This document shows positions 17,675-26,086 of a stretch of 36,017 nucleotides of DNA, piece after piece (the stretch's first letter is position 1; the number at the start of each line of letters is the position of its first letter). This DNA is from Flavobacterium omnivorum (GTDB lineage Bacteria; Bacteroidota; Bacteroidia; Flavobacteriales; Flavobacteriaceae), in NCBI RefSeq assembly GCF_900099915.1, contig NZ_FNDB01000023.1, positions 1 through 36,017 on the forward strand, in the 5' to 3' direction. Position numbers and translations under genes: made by a program. The notes under the pieces were generated by a model. It worked only from the letters and a program-made list of their open reading frames with translations, had not been told where the DNA came from and did not search any database.

Positions 17675-18342
17675 AACTAACCACCGAAGAAATAGAATAC
17701 GTTTCCAATTACATCAAATCATTTGATATTAAATACTATGAATTGCAAGTAGAATTTACAGATCACATGGTCACTAGTATGGAGGAAATTTGGGAGAAAG
17801 ATCCGGAGTTAACTTTTCATCAAGTGAAACAGTATGCTGAAAATCAATTTGGTCGCAATGGTTTCAAAGCCATTGAAGAGGATCGCACACAAATTTTAAG
17901 GAAGGAGTTTAGAAAAGCACAGTGGAAAATGATTACGGAGTATTTGAGGTTTCCTAAAATTATCGGAAGCATTTTTCTCGCCCTTTTTATGTTTAAAGCA
18001 TCTTTTTATTTTGATGAACCAGATACGTTTGTTAAAAATTCATTCGGTTTATTAGCCATACTTTCTATTCCGGCATTCTATTCTTTTTATGCAAATAGAA
18101 AAATAAAGGGAAAACGTTTTTTAGAATTGAATATTAGTCATAGTACTTTCACGGGGATTTTTGGATTTTTATTCTGGATAGTGTTTTTATTAAACACTTT
18201 TAAGGAGTCAATTCAAAAAAATCCAATTTTAATGTTACCTTTTTGTTGTGTTTGGGTAATGGGAATATTAGTATTAATTACCGGGATTTATCTTCAAAGG
18301 AAGACAATTGTGAATGTCAAAAAACAATACCAATTAAATTAA
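17671..18342 (+). CDS. Membrane protein with HAAS-like N-terminal domain, paralogue 2
   Basis: A 223-aa protein, MKLTTEEIEYV at the start, a soluble domain to about residue 92, then four membrane helices ending in a short basic tail (VKKQYQLN). Residues about 17-49 are identical to paralogue 3, beginning SFDIKYYELQVEFTDHM, while the membrane halves differ strongly. It overlaps the preceding stop by four bases and is followed by 4 bases before the next start, so translation is probably coupled. Likely role: membrane partner or sensor for the PadR/ABC operon; not proven. Confidence 0.7.
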   Translation: MKLTTEEIEYVSNYIKSFDIKYYELQVEFTDHMVTSMEEIWEKDPELTFHQVKQYAENQFGRNGFKAIEEDRTQILRKEFRKAQWKMITEYLRFPKIIGSIFLALFMFKASFYFDEPDTFVKNSFGLLAILSIPAFYSFYANRKIKGKRFLELNISHSTFTGIFGFLFWIVFLLNTFKESIQKNPILMLPFCCVWVMGILVLITGIYLQRKTIVNVKKQYQLN

Positions 18343-18346
18343 TCCT

Positions 18347-19018
18347 ATGAAACTAACCACCGAACAAACCCAAAATATTTTCAACTATGTTGCTTCATTT
18401 GATATCAAATATTATGAGTTGCAAGTAGAATTTACAGATCACATGGTAACTAGTATGGAGGAAATCTGGGAGAAAGATCCGGAACTTACTTTTGACCAAG
18501 TGAAACTGAATGCTGCAAATAAGTTTGTAGGCGATTCTAGTTTTAAATCTATTGAAAAAGAAAGAAAGCGCATTTTGCAAAAAGAATACAGGAAAGCACA
18601 ATGGAAAATGATAACTGAATACTTGAAGTTCCCTAAAATTTTTGGAAGTATCCTTTTAGTATATATTGCATATACTTTTTCAGCTTATTTCGTTAGTCCT
18701 CAAAAATATTTAGCGGTATTATTTTGTTCTTTTTTGATTATTGGTTTGCCATTACTATATTATTGGTGGAAAACCAAAGAAATTGATGGTAAACACTTTT
18801 TAACTTTAGAAACCTTACAACCTAGTCTTTTGGTATATTCTTTTCCTAATTTGGGAATGGGTATGAGTAATCTACTGGAACAAGAATTACTCCAATACCA
18901 ATGGTTAGTAGTACTCTTTTGTTGTATTTGGGTATTGGGAATTTTGATTTCAGTTACAGCAATCCACCTTCAAAAGAAAACAATCGAGAATATCAAAAAA
19001 CAATACCAATTGAATTAA
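18347..19018 (+). CDS. Membrane protein with HAAS-like N-terminal domain, paralogue 3
   Basis: A 223-aa protein of the same length as paralogue 2 and with nearly the same N-terminal 100 residues, including EFTDHMVTSMEEIWEKD and the join AQWKMITEYLKFPKI, and the same tail (KKQYQLN). The centre of the membrane region is different (for example YLAVLFCSFLIIGLPLLYYWW). Three or four membrane helices. Starts 4 bases after the previous stop and ends 4 bases before the next start. A recent tandem duplication is the simplest origin. Confidence 0.7.
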   Translation: MKLTTEQTQNIFNYVASFDIKYYELQVEFTDHMVTSMEEIWEKDPELTFDQVKLNAANKFVGDSSFKSIEKERKRILQKEYRKAQWKMITEYLKFPKIFGSILLVYIAYTFSAYFVSPQKYLAVLFCSFLIIGLPLLYYWWKTKEIDGKHFLTLETLQPSLLVYSFPNLGMGMSNLLEQELLQYQWLVVLFCCIWVLGILISVTAIHLQKKTIENIKKQYQLN

Positions 19019-19022
19019 TCCT

Positions 19023-19724
19023 ATGAAACTAACCACTCAACAAATTGACCAACTGTTCACTTTCACCCGCCAGCATTATCTAGAGTGGTACGACTTACAA
19101 TCAGAATTGGTAGATCTCATAGCAAATGCTATCGAAACCCAATGGCAAGAAAACCCAAATCGCTCGTTTGATGAAGCGTTGCAACTTGAATTCAAAAAGT
19201 TTGGTGTTTTTGGCTTTATGGATGTAGTAGAAAGTCGGCAAGCTGTTCTAGGGGAAAAATACAATCGTATTGTGTGGAGTCATTTCAAAGGGTTTTTTAC
19301 CATACCTAAAATTATATTGACAGGTTTCTTGATTTTAGCATTGTTTTATTTTCTTAAAGAATATTATACAAAAGAGATTTTAACCGTAACGATGCTTTTT
19401 TTAATTAGTAGTATGCTGCCTTTTTTGTTTTTTGAAAATAGAAAAATGAAAAAACGCAAGCAGGAAACGGGAAAAAGTTGGCTTTTTGAAAAGATAATAT
19501 CTAATTATGGAACTTTTCCGTGGTTAATGATTTTGCCCTTTCATTTTTTTAATATCATTAGAATTGATAGAACAGCATATCCAAGTGACTTGGCACTATT
19601 TTGCATGAGCCTGTTTATAGTCTCAATGTCTTTGGCGATTTTCATTGTACTAAAAATAATCCCTTCCAAAGCTGAAGCTTATTTAAAACAAACCTACCCG
19701 GAATATAAATTAGAAAACGTGTAA
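19023..19724 (+). CDS. Membrane protein with HAAS-like N-terminal domain, paralogue 4
   Basis: A 233-aa member, again starting MKLTTQQIDQLF, with a soluble N-terminal domain in which the conserved acid/His pattern has changed (YDLQSELVDLIANAIET; the His of DHM/DHI is lost), then four membrane helices and a basic tail (YLKQTYPEYKLENV). It is the last of the tandem set and is 47 bases before the ABC permease. Function unknown; shares the arrangement of the other three. Confidence 0.7.
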   Translation: MKLTTQQIDQLFTFTRQHYLEWYDLQSELVDLIANAIETQWQENPNRSFDEALQLEFKKFGVFGFMDVVESRQAVLGEKYNRIVWSHFKGFFTIPKIILTGFLILALFYFLKEYYTKEILTVTMLFLISSMLPFLFFENRKMKKRKQETGKSWLFEKIISNYGTFPWLMILPFHFFNIIRIDRTAYPSDLALFCMSLFIVSMSLAIFIVLKIIPSKAEAYLKQTYPEYKLENV

Positions 19725-19771
19725 CATTTCCTTACTTTTAGTTACTTACTAGCAAACCAAAAAACCAAACT

Positions 19772-21241
19772 ATGATTCAAAAATTCCTTTATCTCGAATG
19801 GAAAGCATTTATTAGATCGGCTTCGTTCGCGACCAATCTAGCTTTAAAAATCCTGATGGGTTTTGTCGCCGTTTATTTTATTCTAATTTTCTTAGCCTTG
19901 GGAATTGGTGTTTTTTACATCCTCAAGAAAGAGAACATGGATCCAGTTGCAACGGTAAATAAGTTTATGATTTATTATGTGTTGATGGATTTGATTATCC
20001 GATTGCTATTGCAAAAAATCCCAGTTTTAAACATTCGCCCGATGCTGGTTTTCCCAATCAAAAAATCGACAATTGTACATTTCTCATTAGGAAAAACGGT
20101 TTTGTCCTTCTTCAATTTGGTGCACGCTTTTTTCCTGATTCCGTTTAGCGTGGTACTAATCATCGAAGGCTATGATGTGCTTTCCGTAGTGCTTTGGTAC
20201 ACTGCCATCTTTTCATTGCTGTACATCAACAATTTTCTGAATATTCTACTGAGTAATAAGGATAATTTATTCGCCATTTTCTTAGTAATAGCAGCTGTTT
20301 TAGGAGGATTACACTATTACGGACTTTTCAATATCACGGAAATTACAGCGCCATTTTTCAATGCTATTTTCAATACGTATTGGGCTTTTTCCATTCCAGT
20401 ATTAGCTTTAATCGCGTTGTATTATATTACTTTTCAGTATTTCAAAAAGAATTTATACCTCGATGCGGGATTGTCAAACAAACATGATGAAGCCAAAACA
20501 GAGGAGCTGACTTGGTTAAACCAATTTGGAACCATAGGAACCTTCCTGAAAAACGACATAAAATTAATCAAAAGAAACAAACGTTCTAAAACCACTGTGG
20601 GATTGAGCGTCATGTTTCTATTTTATGGCTTTTTGTTCTTTACTAATGCAATTGCAGTTTACAATAACCCTGTAATGCACATTTTTGCCGGGATTTTCGT
20701 TTCCGGAGGATTCCTTATCACTTTCGGACAATTTGTACCCAGTTGGGACAGCGCGTATTACCAGTTAATGATGACGCAAAACATTCCGTACAAAGGCTAT
20801 TTGAGTTCGAAGTGGTGGCTTATGGTAATTGCTACAATTGTAACCACAACCATAGCGTCATTCTATCTCTATTTTGGGGTTCATGTTTATTTAACCATTG
20901 TTGTGGGTGCGATTTATAATATCGGAGTCAATTCTCATTTGGTTTTACTAGGTGGTGCGTACACTAAAACACCTATTGATTTGAGTTCCGGAAAAGGTGC
21001 TTTTGGAGATAAAAAAGCATTCAATGTAAAAACCATGCTTATCTCAATCCCGCAATTAGGATTACCGGTTTTGCTGTATTGGCTAGGTTCTAAATATGGA
21101 AACCCAAATATAGGCTTAGCGCTGGTAGCAGGGACAGGAATAATTGGTTTTGCTTTCAAAGACAAAGCGTTCTCCTTGATCGAAAAAATCTACAAAGCAG
21201 AGAAATACGCTACCATTGCCGCATACAAACAAAAAGGATAA
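19772..21241 (+). CDS. ABC exporter permease-like protein (DUF5687 type)
   Basis: A 489-aa polytopic protein with about 10-12 hydrophobic segments, starting MIQKFLYLEWKAFIRSASF, with a basic cytoplasmic loop in the middle (NDIKLIKRNKRSKTT). It matches what I remember as DUF5687, a Bacteroidota ABC-2-like permease. The ATPase gene begins 48 bases downstream. Transport substrate unknown; the PadR gene and four membrane paralogues upstream suggest a stress-controlled exporter. The gap before it (19725-19771) has no strong hairpin, so it may be in the same operon. Confidence 0.75.
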   Translation: MIQKFLYLEWKAFIRSASFATNLALKILMGFVAVYFILIFLALGIGVFYILKKENMDPVATVNKFMIYYVLMDLIIRLLLQKIPVLNIRPMLVFPIKKSTIVHFSLGKTVLSFFNLVHAFFLIPFSVVLIIEGYDVLSVVLWYTAIFSLLYINNFLNILLSNKDNLFAIFLVIAAVLGGLHYYGLFNITEITAPFFNAIFNTYWAFSIPVLALIALYYITFQYFKKNLYLDAGLSNKHDEAKTEELTWLNQFGTIGTFLKNDIKLIKRNKRSKTTVGLSVMFLFYGFLFFTNAIAVYNNPVMHIFAGIFVSGGFLITFGQFVPSWDSAYYQLMMTQNIPYKGYLSSKWWLMVIATIVTTTIASFYLYFGVHVYLTIVVGAIYNIGVNSHLVLLGGAYTKTPIDLSSGKGAFGDKKAFNVKTMLISIPQLGLPVLLYWLGSKYGNPNIGLALVAGTGIIGFAFKDKAFSLIEKIYKAEKYATIAAYKQKG

Positions 21242-21289
21242 TCTAGCGATTAACGAAATCAATAAATAACCGAACAAACTTTTTCAAAA

Positions 21290-21985
21290 ATGATACAAGT
21301 AAACAACCTTTCCAAAACATACAACGGAACAACAGTGTTAAAAATAGATACTTTAGAGATAAAAAAAGGCGAAAGCTTTGGTTTAGTTGGCAATAACGGC
21401 GCCGGAAAAACTACTTTTTTCAGTCTTTTATTGGATTTAATCCAGCCTTCAACAGGAAACATTGTCAACCATGGCGTACAAGTAAACACCAGCGAATCTT
21501 GGAAACCCTTCACCGCCTCTTTCCTAGATGAAAGTTTCTTAATTGGCTATTTGACTCCCGAAGAATATTTTTACTTCATAGGTGATTTACGCGGACAAAA
21601 CAAAGCCGATGTCGATGCATTATTAGCCAAACACGAAGAATTTTTTAACGGAGAAATCCTGAAAAACAAGAAATATTTACGCGATTTATCCAAAGGGAAT
21701 CAGAAAAAAGTAGGCATCATCGCTACCTTAATTGGGAATCCGGAAGTGATTATTCTGGACGAACCTTTTGCTAATTTAGACCCAACCACTCAATTCCGTT
21801 TAAAAAAAATCATTAAAGACCTAGCCGATAATCCAGAGATTACTGTTTTGGTTTCTAGCCACGATTTACAGCATACCGTTGAGGTAAGCGACAGGATTGT
21901 TGCTATGCACAAAGGCGAAGTGGTCAAGGATATTCAAACTTCACCAGAAACCTTAAGGGAATTGGAACTGTTTTTTGCAGTTTAA
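21290..21985 (+). CDS. ABC transporter ATP-binding protein
   Basis: A 231-aa ATPase that energises the upstream permease at the inner membrane. Walker A GNNGAGKT (34-41), the signature LSKGNQKK, Walker B VIILDEP, the D-loop NLDP and the switch SSHDL are all in order. The signature is LSKGN rather than LSGGQ, common in this exporter subgroup. It belongs to the ABC-2 type (CcmA-like) subunits. Its stop is followed by a CGCTAATT/AATTAGCG inverted repeat and T-rich DNA. Confidence 0.93.
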   Translation: MIQVNNLSKTYNGTTVLKIDTLEIKKGESFGLVGNNGAGKTTFFSLLLDLIQPSTGNIVNHGVQVNTSESWKPFTASFLDESFLIGYLTPEEYFYFIGDLRGQNKADVDALLAKHEEFFNGEILKNKKYLRDLSKGNQKKVGIIATLIGNPEVIILDEPFANLDPTTQFRLKKIIKDLADNPEITVLVSSHDLQHTVEVSDRIVAMHKGEVVKDIQTSPETLRELELFFAV

Positions 21986-22025
21986 ATTCAACCTAACAAT
22001 CACATAAAAAAGTATGCCGCTACTG

Positions 22026-22071
22026 CGCTAATTTCATTTATTAATTTAAATGTTTACTATGCTAATTAGCG
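22026..22071 (+). terminator. Probable terminator of the ABC operon
   Basis: CGCTAATT (22026-22033) pairs with AATTAGCG (22064-22071), and the right arm is itself part of the palindrome GCTAATTAGC. GTTTATTTTT follows at once. The stem is short and the loop long (30 bases), so confidence is moderate. Confidence 0.45.
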
Positions 22072-22130
22072 GTTTATTTTTAGGCTTTTAAATCAAAAAC
22101 TAGCTGTAAGTCTTTTAGATTTTACTTTGG

Positions 22131-22227
22131 GCGTGACCCTTCGTGAAAAACTTCGGGTCGGGCTGTACGCTGTATCTTTATTTTCTTAAAGAAAGAAAAT
22201 AAAGGATGCCGCTTCCATCCCTCACGC
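22131..22227. repeat. Structured intergenic element with three hairpins in an outer stem
   Basis: GCGTGA (22131-22136) pairs with TCACGC (22222-22227). Enclosed are GACCC/GGGTC (22135-22139 with 22155-22159), a perfect 12-bp stem CTTTATTTTCTT/AAGAAAATAAAG (22176-22187 with 22193-22204) and GGATG/CATCC (22204-22208 with 22216-22220). The GC-rich ends contrast with the AT-rich surroundings. GGGCGTGACCC...ATCCCTCACGC wording recalls a dispersed repeat I know from flavobacterial genomes. The remaining parts of the 358-base gap (21986-22343) hold no gene. Confidence 0.6.
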
Positions 22228-22343
22228 ACGCAAAAGAGTCAAATAAACCCGGATAATTTTCACGATGTCAAAAAGAAACGTATTTTTACCAGTCAGTATA
22301 CTAAAAAGCATATTTAAAAGTTAATTGATAAAAACGTTTTCCC

Positions 22344-24971
22344 TTGAAAATCAATATATTTAAACCGTTACCCTTCTTGTTGTTTTTTGCTTTTTTGGTA
22401 GCTTGTTCTACTAAGAAAGATACTTTTTTGGCACGGAATTCTCATGCCTTAAGCACCAAGTATAACATTTTATACAACGGTAAGGTAGGCTTAGACAAAG
22501 GAGTTCAAACCTTAAAATCCAATGATGATGATGACTTCTGGCAACTTTTACCTCCAGAAAAAATGCAAATTGTAGAGGACTTCACCGCTACCACAAAACC
22601 AATAAATGCTGATTTTGAATTGGCTGAAACCAAAGCGACCAAAGCCATTCAGAAACACTCCATGAATATTGGAGGCAGAGAAAAAAATAGTCAAATTGAT
22701 GAAGCGTATCTCATGCTTGGAAAAGCGAGGTATTATGACCAACGGTTTGTGCCGGCTCTCGATGCATTCAATTACATTCTCTATAAATACCCCAACAGCA
22801 GCAAGATTTACGAAGCTAAAATATGGCGAGAAAAAACCAACATGCGTCTGGGAAATGATGCTTTGGTGATAAAAAACATTAGTAAATTATTAGATGATCA
22901 TGAAGTAAAGAAACAAGTTTTTGCAGACGCAAACGCTCTTTTAGCGGCCTCTTTTTTAAACTTGGAAGAAAAAGATAGCGCTGTGGCCAAAATAAAAAAA
23001 GCCATCGCATTCACTAAAGTAAATCAGGAAAGAGCAAGATACCGTTTTGTTTTAGGACAATTGTATCAAGAGTTGGGGTATAAAGACAGTGCTGTTGCAG
23101 CCTACCAGGAAGTAATTAGTATGAACCGAAAAGCGGAGCGAAAATTTGTCATTCAAGCACATGCTAAAAAAGCGGAGTTGTTTGATTACAAAATTGGCGA
23201 TACGATTTCTTTTGTAAAAACCTTCAATACACTGATGCAAGACCGGGAAAATCGTCCCTACAAAGATTTGATTTTTCATCAAATGGCGGTGTATCATGAC
23301 AAGCAAAATAATCGGAAAACGGCAATGGAGTTGTACAACGCCTCCTTAAAAACGAATTCGAAAGATAGCTATTTAGTAGCCTCTAATTATAGAAATTTAG
23401 GAAACATGTATTTTAGAAACGCGGAATATCCGTTGGCGGCAAAATACTACGACAGTACTTTAGTCAAGTTAGATAAGAAAACCAGAGAGTTTGGTAAAAT
23501 TCAAAAAATCAGAAGCAATCTCGATGAAGTGATTTTATACGAGACGTTAGCAAAGCGAAACGATAGTATTCTAAATGTAGTGGCAATGAATCCTGCGGAT
23601 CGTTCCTCTTATTATGAAAAATACATTACTAAATTAAAGGAACAAGATGAGGTTAAAAGGCTCTTAGAAGAAAAAAATAAAGTGATACAAGAAAACACTG
23701 CACGTAATAATTCACCATCTTCTAGTGATCCCGTTTCTACTCAAGATCCGATAAGACCAAACCGTAAATCGACAATGACTCCACCTACAGTGGCGTCAAT
23801 TAATGCGCAGGCTGGAGCGAGTACATTCTACTTTTATAATTTTACAACCGTGGCTTTTGGTAAATTAGAATTTAAAAAAATATGGGGAGACAGGGCTTTA
23901 AATGGGAATTGGAGACTTCCATCAGGGAATGTAAGTACAGTAACTGCTGATTCTTTGACTTTGGAAAAGAAAGGTACAAAAAAGGAATCGGACATCATAA
24001 TAGTTGCAGAGCAGTACACTACGGATTATTATTTAAAACAACTTCCGACCGGACAAATAGAATTAGACAGCATTAATAAAGAACGCAATTTTGCCTATTA
24101 TCAATTGGGAATTATTTATAAAGAAAAATTCAAAGAAAATGATTTGGCTATCGCTAAATTAGAACAATTATTAAACAATAATCCAGAGGAAAAACTGATA
24201 CTTCCTGCTATGTACAATTTGTATAAGTTATATCAAATCAACGGTAGCAACAAAGCAGAGGCGATGAAAAACAGAATCGTAACGCAGTATCCGGATTCCC
24301 GCTATGCCCAAATTATAAACAACACGAATCCAAGTGTGATTTCAGCAATTGACTCGCCAGAAAGCGTCTATAACAAGTGGTATAAATTGTTTCAACAAGA
24401 GCAATTTGTTTTGGTTTTAGAGAATTCCGATGCTCTTATTACTCAGTTTTCAGGCGAAGAGATTGGATCTAAATTCGAACTGCTTAAAGCCAATGTCATA
24501 GGCAAACTAAAAGGGGTTACCGCTTACAAAAACGCGCTGCAAGTGGTTGCAGATAATTATCCAAATAGTGAAGAGGGGAAAAATGCCCTATTGATATTGA
24601 ATGATCAAATTCCGTTTTTAGAAAAAATGGAATTTGTTACAACAGATTCAAATAACTGGAAAATTTTATATCAAGTGGGTGCACGCGATGATAAAAATAC
24701 CAAAGCGCTAGAAGAAAAAATAAAAGTATTCTTGGCTAGTGAAAACCTTCAAAAAATGTATTATTCGTATGATATTTACACAGATAAAGGAAATTTCATC
24801 ACGATACATGGAATAAAATCAAAGGCCTACGCAGAGGATATTGCATTGGTGCTAGAAGAAAATATAAAATATAAAATTACTGATACGGCTATAGTAGTTT
24901 CAGGCGAAAATTATAAAGTCATCCAAATCAAAAAAAATATTGAAACGTATTTAGCCTTTAAAAAGCAATAA
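22344..24971 (+). CDS. sprE: Type IX secretion / gliding lipoprotein SprE (PorW)
   Basis: A lipoprotein with TPR repeats needed for type IX protein secretion and gliding motility in F. johnsoniae and for gingipain secretion (PorW) in Porphyromonas. The 875-aa protein starts at TTG 22344; its signal peptide ends in the lipobox LVAC with the lipid Cys at residue 21. TPR-like helices follow (for example EAYLMLGKARYYDQRFVPALDAFNYI split over two helices), with a proline/serine-rich linker near 455-490 and a SPOR-like C-terminus. In F. johnsoniae sprE is also next to a bactofilin and the atp genes, which supports the call. Confidence 0.88.
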   Translation: MKINIFKPLPFLLFFAFLVACSTKKDTFLARNSHALSTKYNILYNGKVGLDKGVQTLKSNDDDDFWQLLPPEKMQIVEDFTATTKPINADFELAETKATKAIQKHSMNIGGREKNSQIDEAYLMLGKARYYDQRFVPALDAFNYILYKYPNSSKIYEAKIWREKTNMRLGNDALVIKNISKLLDDHEVKKQVFADANALLAASFLNLEEKDSAVAKIKKAIAFTKVNQERARYRFVLGQLYQELGYKDSAVAAYQEVISMNRKAERKFVIQAHAKKAELFDYKIGDTISFVKTFNTLMQDRENRPYKDLIFHQMAVYHDKQNNRKTAMELYNASLKTNSKDSYLVASNYRNLGNMYFRNAEYPLAAKYYDSTLVKLDKKTREFGKIQKIRSNLDEVILYETLAKRNDSILNVVAMNPADRSSYYEKYITKLKEQDEVKRLLEEKNKVIQENTARNNSPSSSDPVSTQDPIRPNRKSTMTPPTVASINAQAGASTFYFYNFTTVAFGKLEFKKIWGDRALNGNWRLPSGNVSTVTADSLTLEKKGTKKESDIIIVAEQYTTDYYLKQLPTGQIELDSINKERNFAYYQLGIIYKEKFKENDLAIAKLEQLLNNNPEEKLILPAMYNLYKLYQINGSNKAEAMKNRIVTQYPDSRYAQIINNTNPSVISAIDSPESVYNKWYKLFQQEQFVLVLENSDALITQFSGEEIGSKFELLKANVIGKLKGVTAYKNALQVVADNYPNSEEGKNALLILNDQIPFLEKMEFVTTDSNNWKILYQVGARDDKNTKALEEKIKVFLASENLQKMYYSYDIYTDKGNFITIHGIKSKAYAEDIALVLEENIKYKITDTAIVVSGENYKVIQIKKNIETYLAFKKQ

Positions 24972-24973
24972 TT

Positions 24974-25381
24974 ATGTTTGATAAAAAACAAAAATCATAT
25001 ACTGATCTTCTAGGAAAGACCAATAGAATAGTAGAAGGAACCACGATCAAAGGGGATATTATTTCACAAGCTGATTTTAGATTAGACGGAAAATTGATTG
25101 GTAATTTTGAGTCTGGCGGGAAAATTGTAATTGGCCCTGCAGGAAGTGTCACAGGAGATATTGTATGTAAAAATGCAGATATCGAAGGCAAATTTGACGG
25201 TAAAATTCAGGTAACGGAGGTGCTAAATGTAAAATCGAAAGCCAGTATTCATGGTGAAGTAATCGTAGGTAAATTATCGGTGGAACCAGGTGCTGATTTT
25301 AGTGCATCGTGCGCAATGAAAACCAATACTAAAAATCAAATGCCGACTAATGGACAACAAACCGCCTCAAAAAAGGCCTAA
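24974..25381 (+). CDS. Bactofilin (polymer-forming cytoskeletal protein)
   Basis: A 135-aa protein that forms right-handed beta-helix filaments and acts as a cytoskeletal scaffold at the membrane. The repeating short beta turns are visible: IVEGTTIKGDI, DFRLDGKLIGNFE, KIVIGPAGSVTGDI, ADIEGKFDGKIQV, ASIHGEVIVGKLSVEPGA. N- and C-terminal tails are polar and disordered, as usual. It starts 2 bases after the sprE stop, and its last 32 bases overlap the next gene in another frame. The tight packing with sprE suggests common transcription. Confidence 0.92.
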   Translation: MFDKKQKSYTDLLGKTNRIVEGTTIKGDIISQADFRLDGKLIGNFESGGKIVIGPAGSVTGDIVCKNADIEGKFDGKIQVTEVLNVKSKASIHGEVIVGKLSVEPGADFSASCAMKTNTKNQMPTNGQQTASKKA

Positions 25382-25577
25382 TAAATGGCTTGCACTTATT
25401 AATATTCCCATTCAAATGGGTGTTATTATTTTCTTGTTCTCCTATCTTGGAGACTGGTTAGATGAAAATCATTCCAATCCCAAGGTGTATTATACCAAAA
25501 TTTTAGTATTCGTTGGTGTTGTACTGGCGTTGTATAACGTGATTCGGCAAGTAAACGAAATTAATAAAACACAATGA
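25350..25577 (+). CDS. AtpZ/AtpI-family small membrane protein
   Basis: A 75-aa protein with two membrane helices (about 15-33 and 45-63) and the typical GDWLDE motif between them. The family accompanies F0F1-ATP synthase genes and is thought to help assembly of the c-ring or Mg/Ca uptake. It begins inside the bactofilin gene (32-base overlap) and ends overlapping the next ATG by four bases, so it is translationally coupled on both sides. Confidence 0.85.
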   Translation: MDNKPPQKRPNKWLALINIPIQMGVIIFLFSYLGDWLDENHSNPKVYYTKILVFVGVVLALYNVIRQVNEINKTQ

Positions 25578-25966
25578 GTTTAAAAAAATACAGACCGCTT
25601 TTGTCTTTAACGGCACTTGTAGGATTAGCATACCTTATTCATCGCGTTCTTTTTTATACTTTAGATATAAACGACACGTCTTTTTATTATTCTATAGAAA
25701 CGCTATATCTCTTGTTTTTAGTATTGTCAATTATGGTATTTGTAGTTTTGTTGAAAGTTAAAGAACGTAGTTTTGACAATGTTGGGATGTCTTTTCTTTT
25801 GAGCACAAGTATCAAAATGATTGTTTGTTATGTAATTTTAAAACCTATATTGCAGGTGACAAGCGGGGAAAATACATTAGAGAAAATTAATTTTTTTATG
25901 ATGTTTATTATCTTTTTAGCAATTGAAACGATATTAACAATACGGATATTAAACGAAAAGCAATGA
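25574..25966 (+). CDS. Small membrane protein of the atp region (AtpI-like position, DUF6168-like)
   Basis: A 130-aa protein with four hydrophobic segments and a basic start (MSLKKYRPLL). It has no motif I can name with certainty; by position (directly before atpB, overlapping the AtpZ-like gene by four bases) it stands where AtpI normally is. I recall DUF6168 for such flavobacterial proteins. A likely role is helping c-ring assembly or insertion of F0, by inference from position only. Confidence 0.65.
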   Translation: MSLKKYRPLLSLTALVGLAYLIHRVLFYTLDINDTSFYYSIETLYLLFLVLSIMVFVVLLKVKERSFDNVGMSFLLSTSIKMIVCYVILKPILQVTSGENTLEKINFFMMFIIFLAIETILTIRILNEKQ

Positions 25967-26015
25967 ATATGTGATTTAAGGAACAAATCCATCGAAAATA
26001 AATTTTTATATTCTT

Positions 26016-26043
26016 TTGAATATTAATAAAAGATGTACATTTG
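26016..26043 (+). promoter_or_regulatory. Promoter of the atpB operon
   Basis: TTG (26016-26018), 17-base spacer, TACATTTG (26036-26043): an exact match to the Bacteroidota promoter pattern, 43 bases before the atpB ATG. It separates the core atp genes from sprE, bactofilin and the two assembly-type genes. Confidence 0.75.
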
Positions 26044-26086
26044 CACCAAATTTCAGAAACGTAATAAATTAAGATAATTAACTGTT

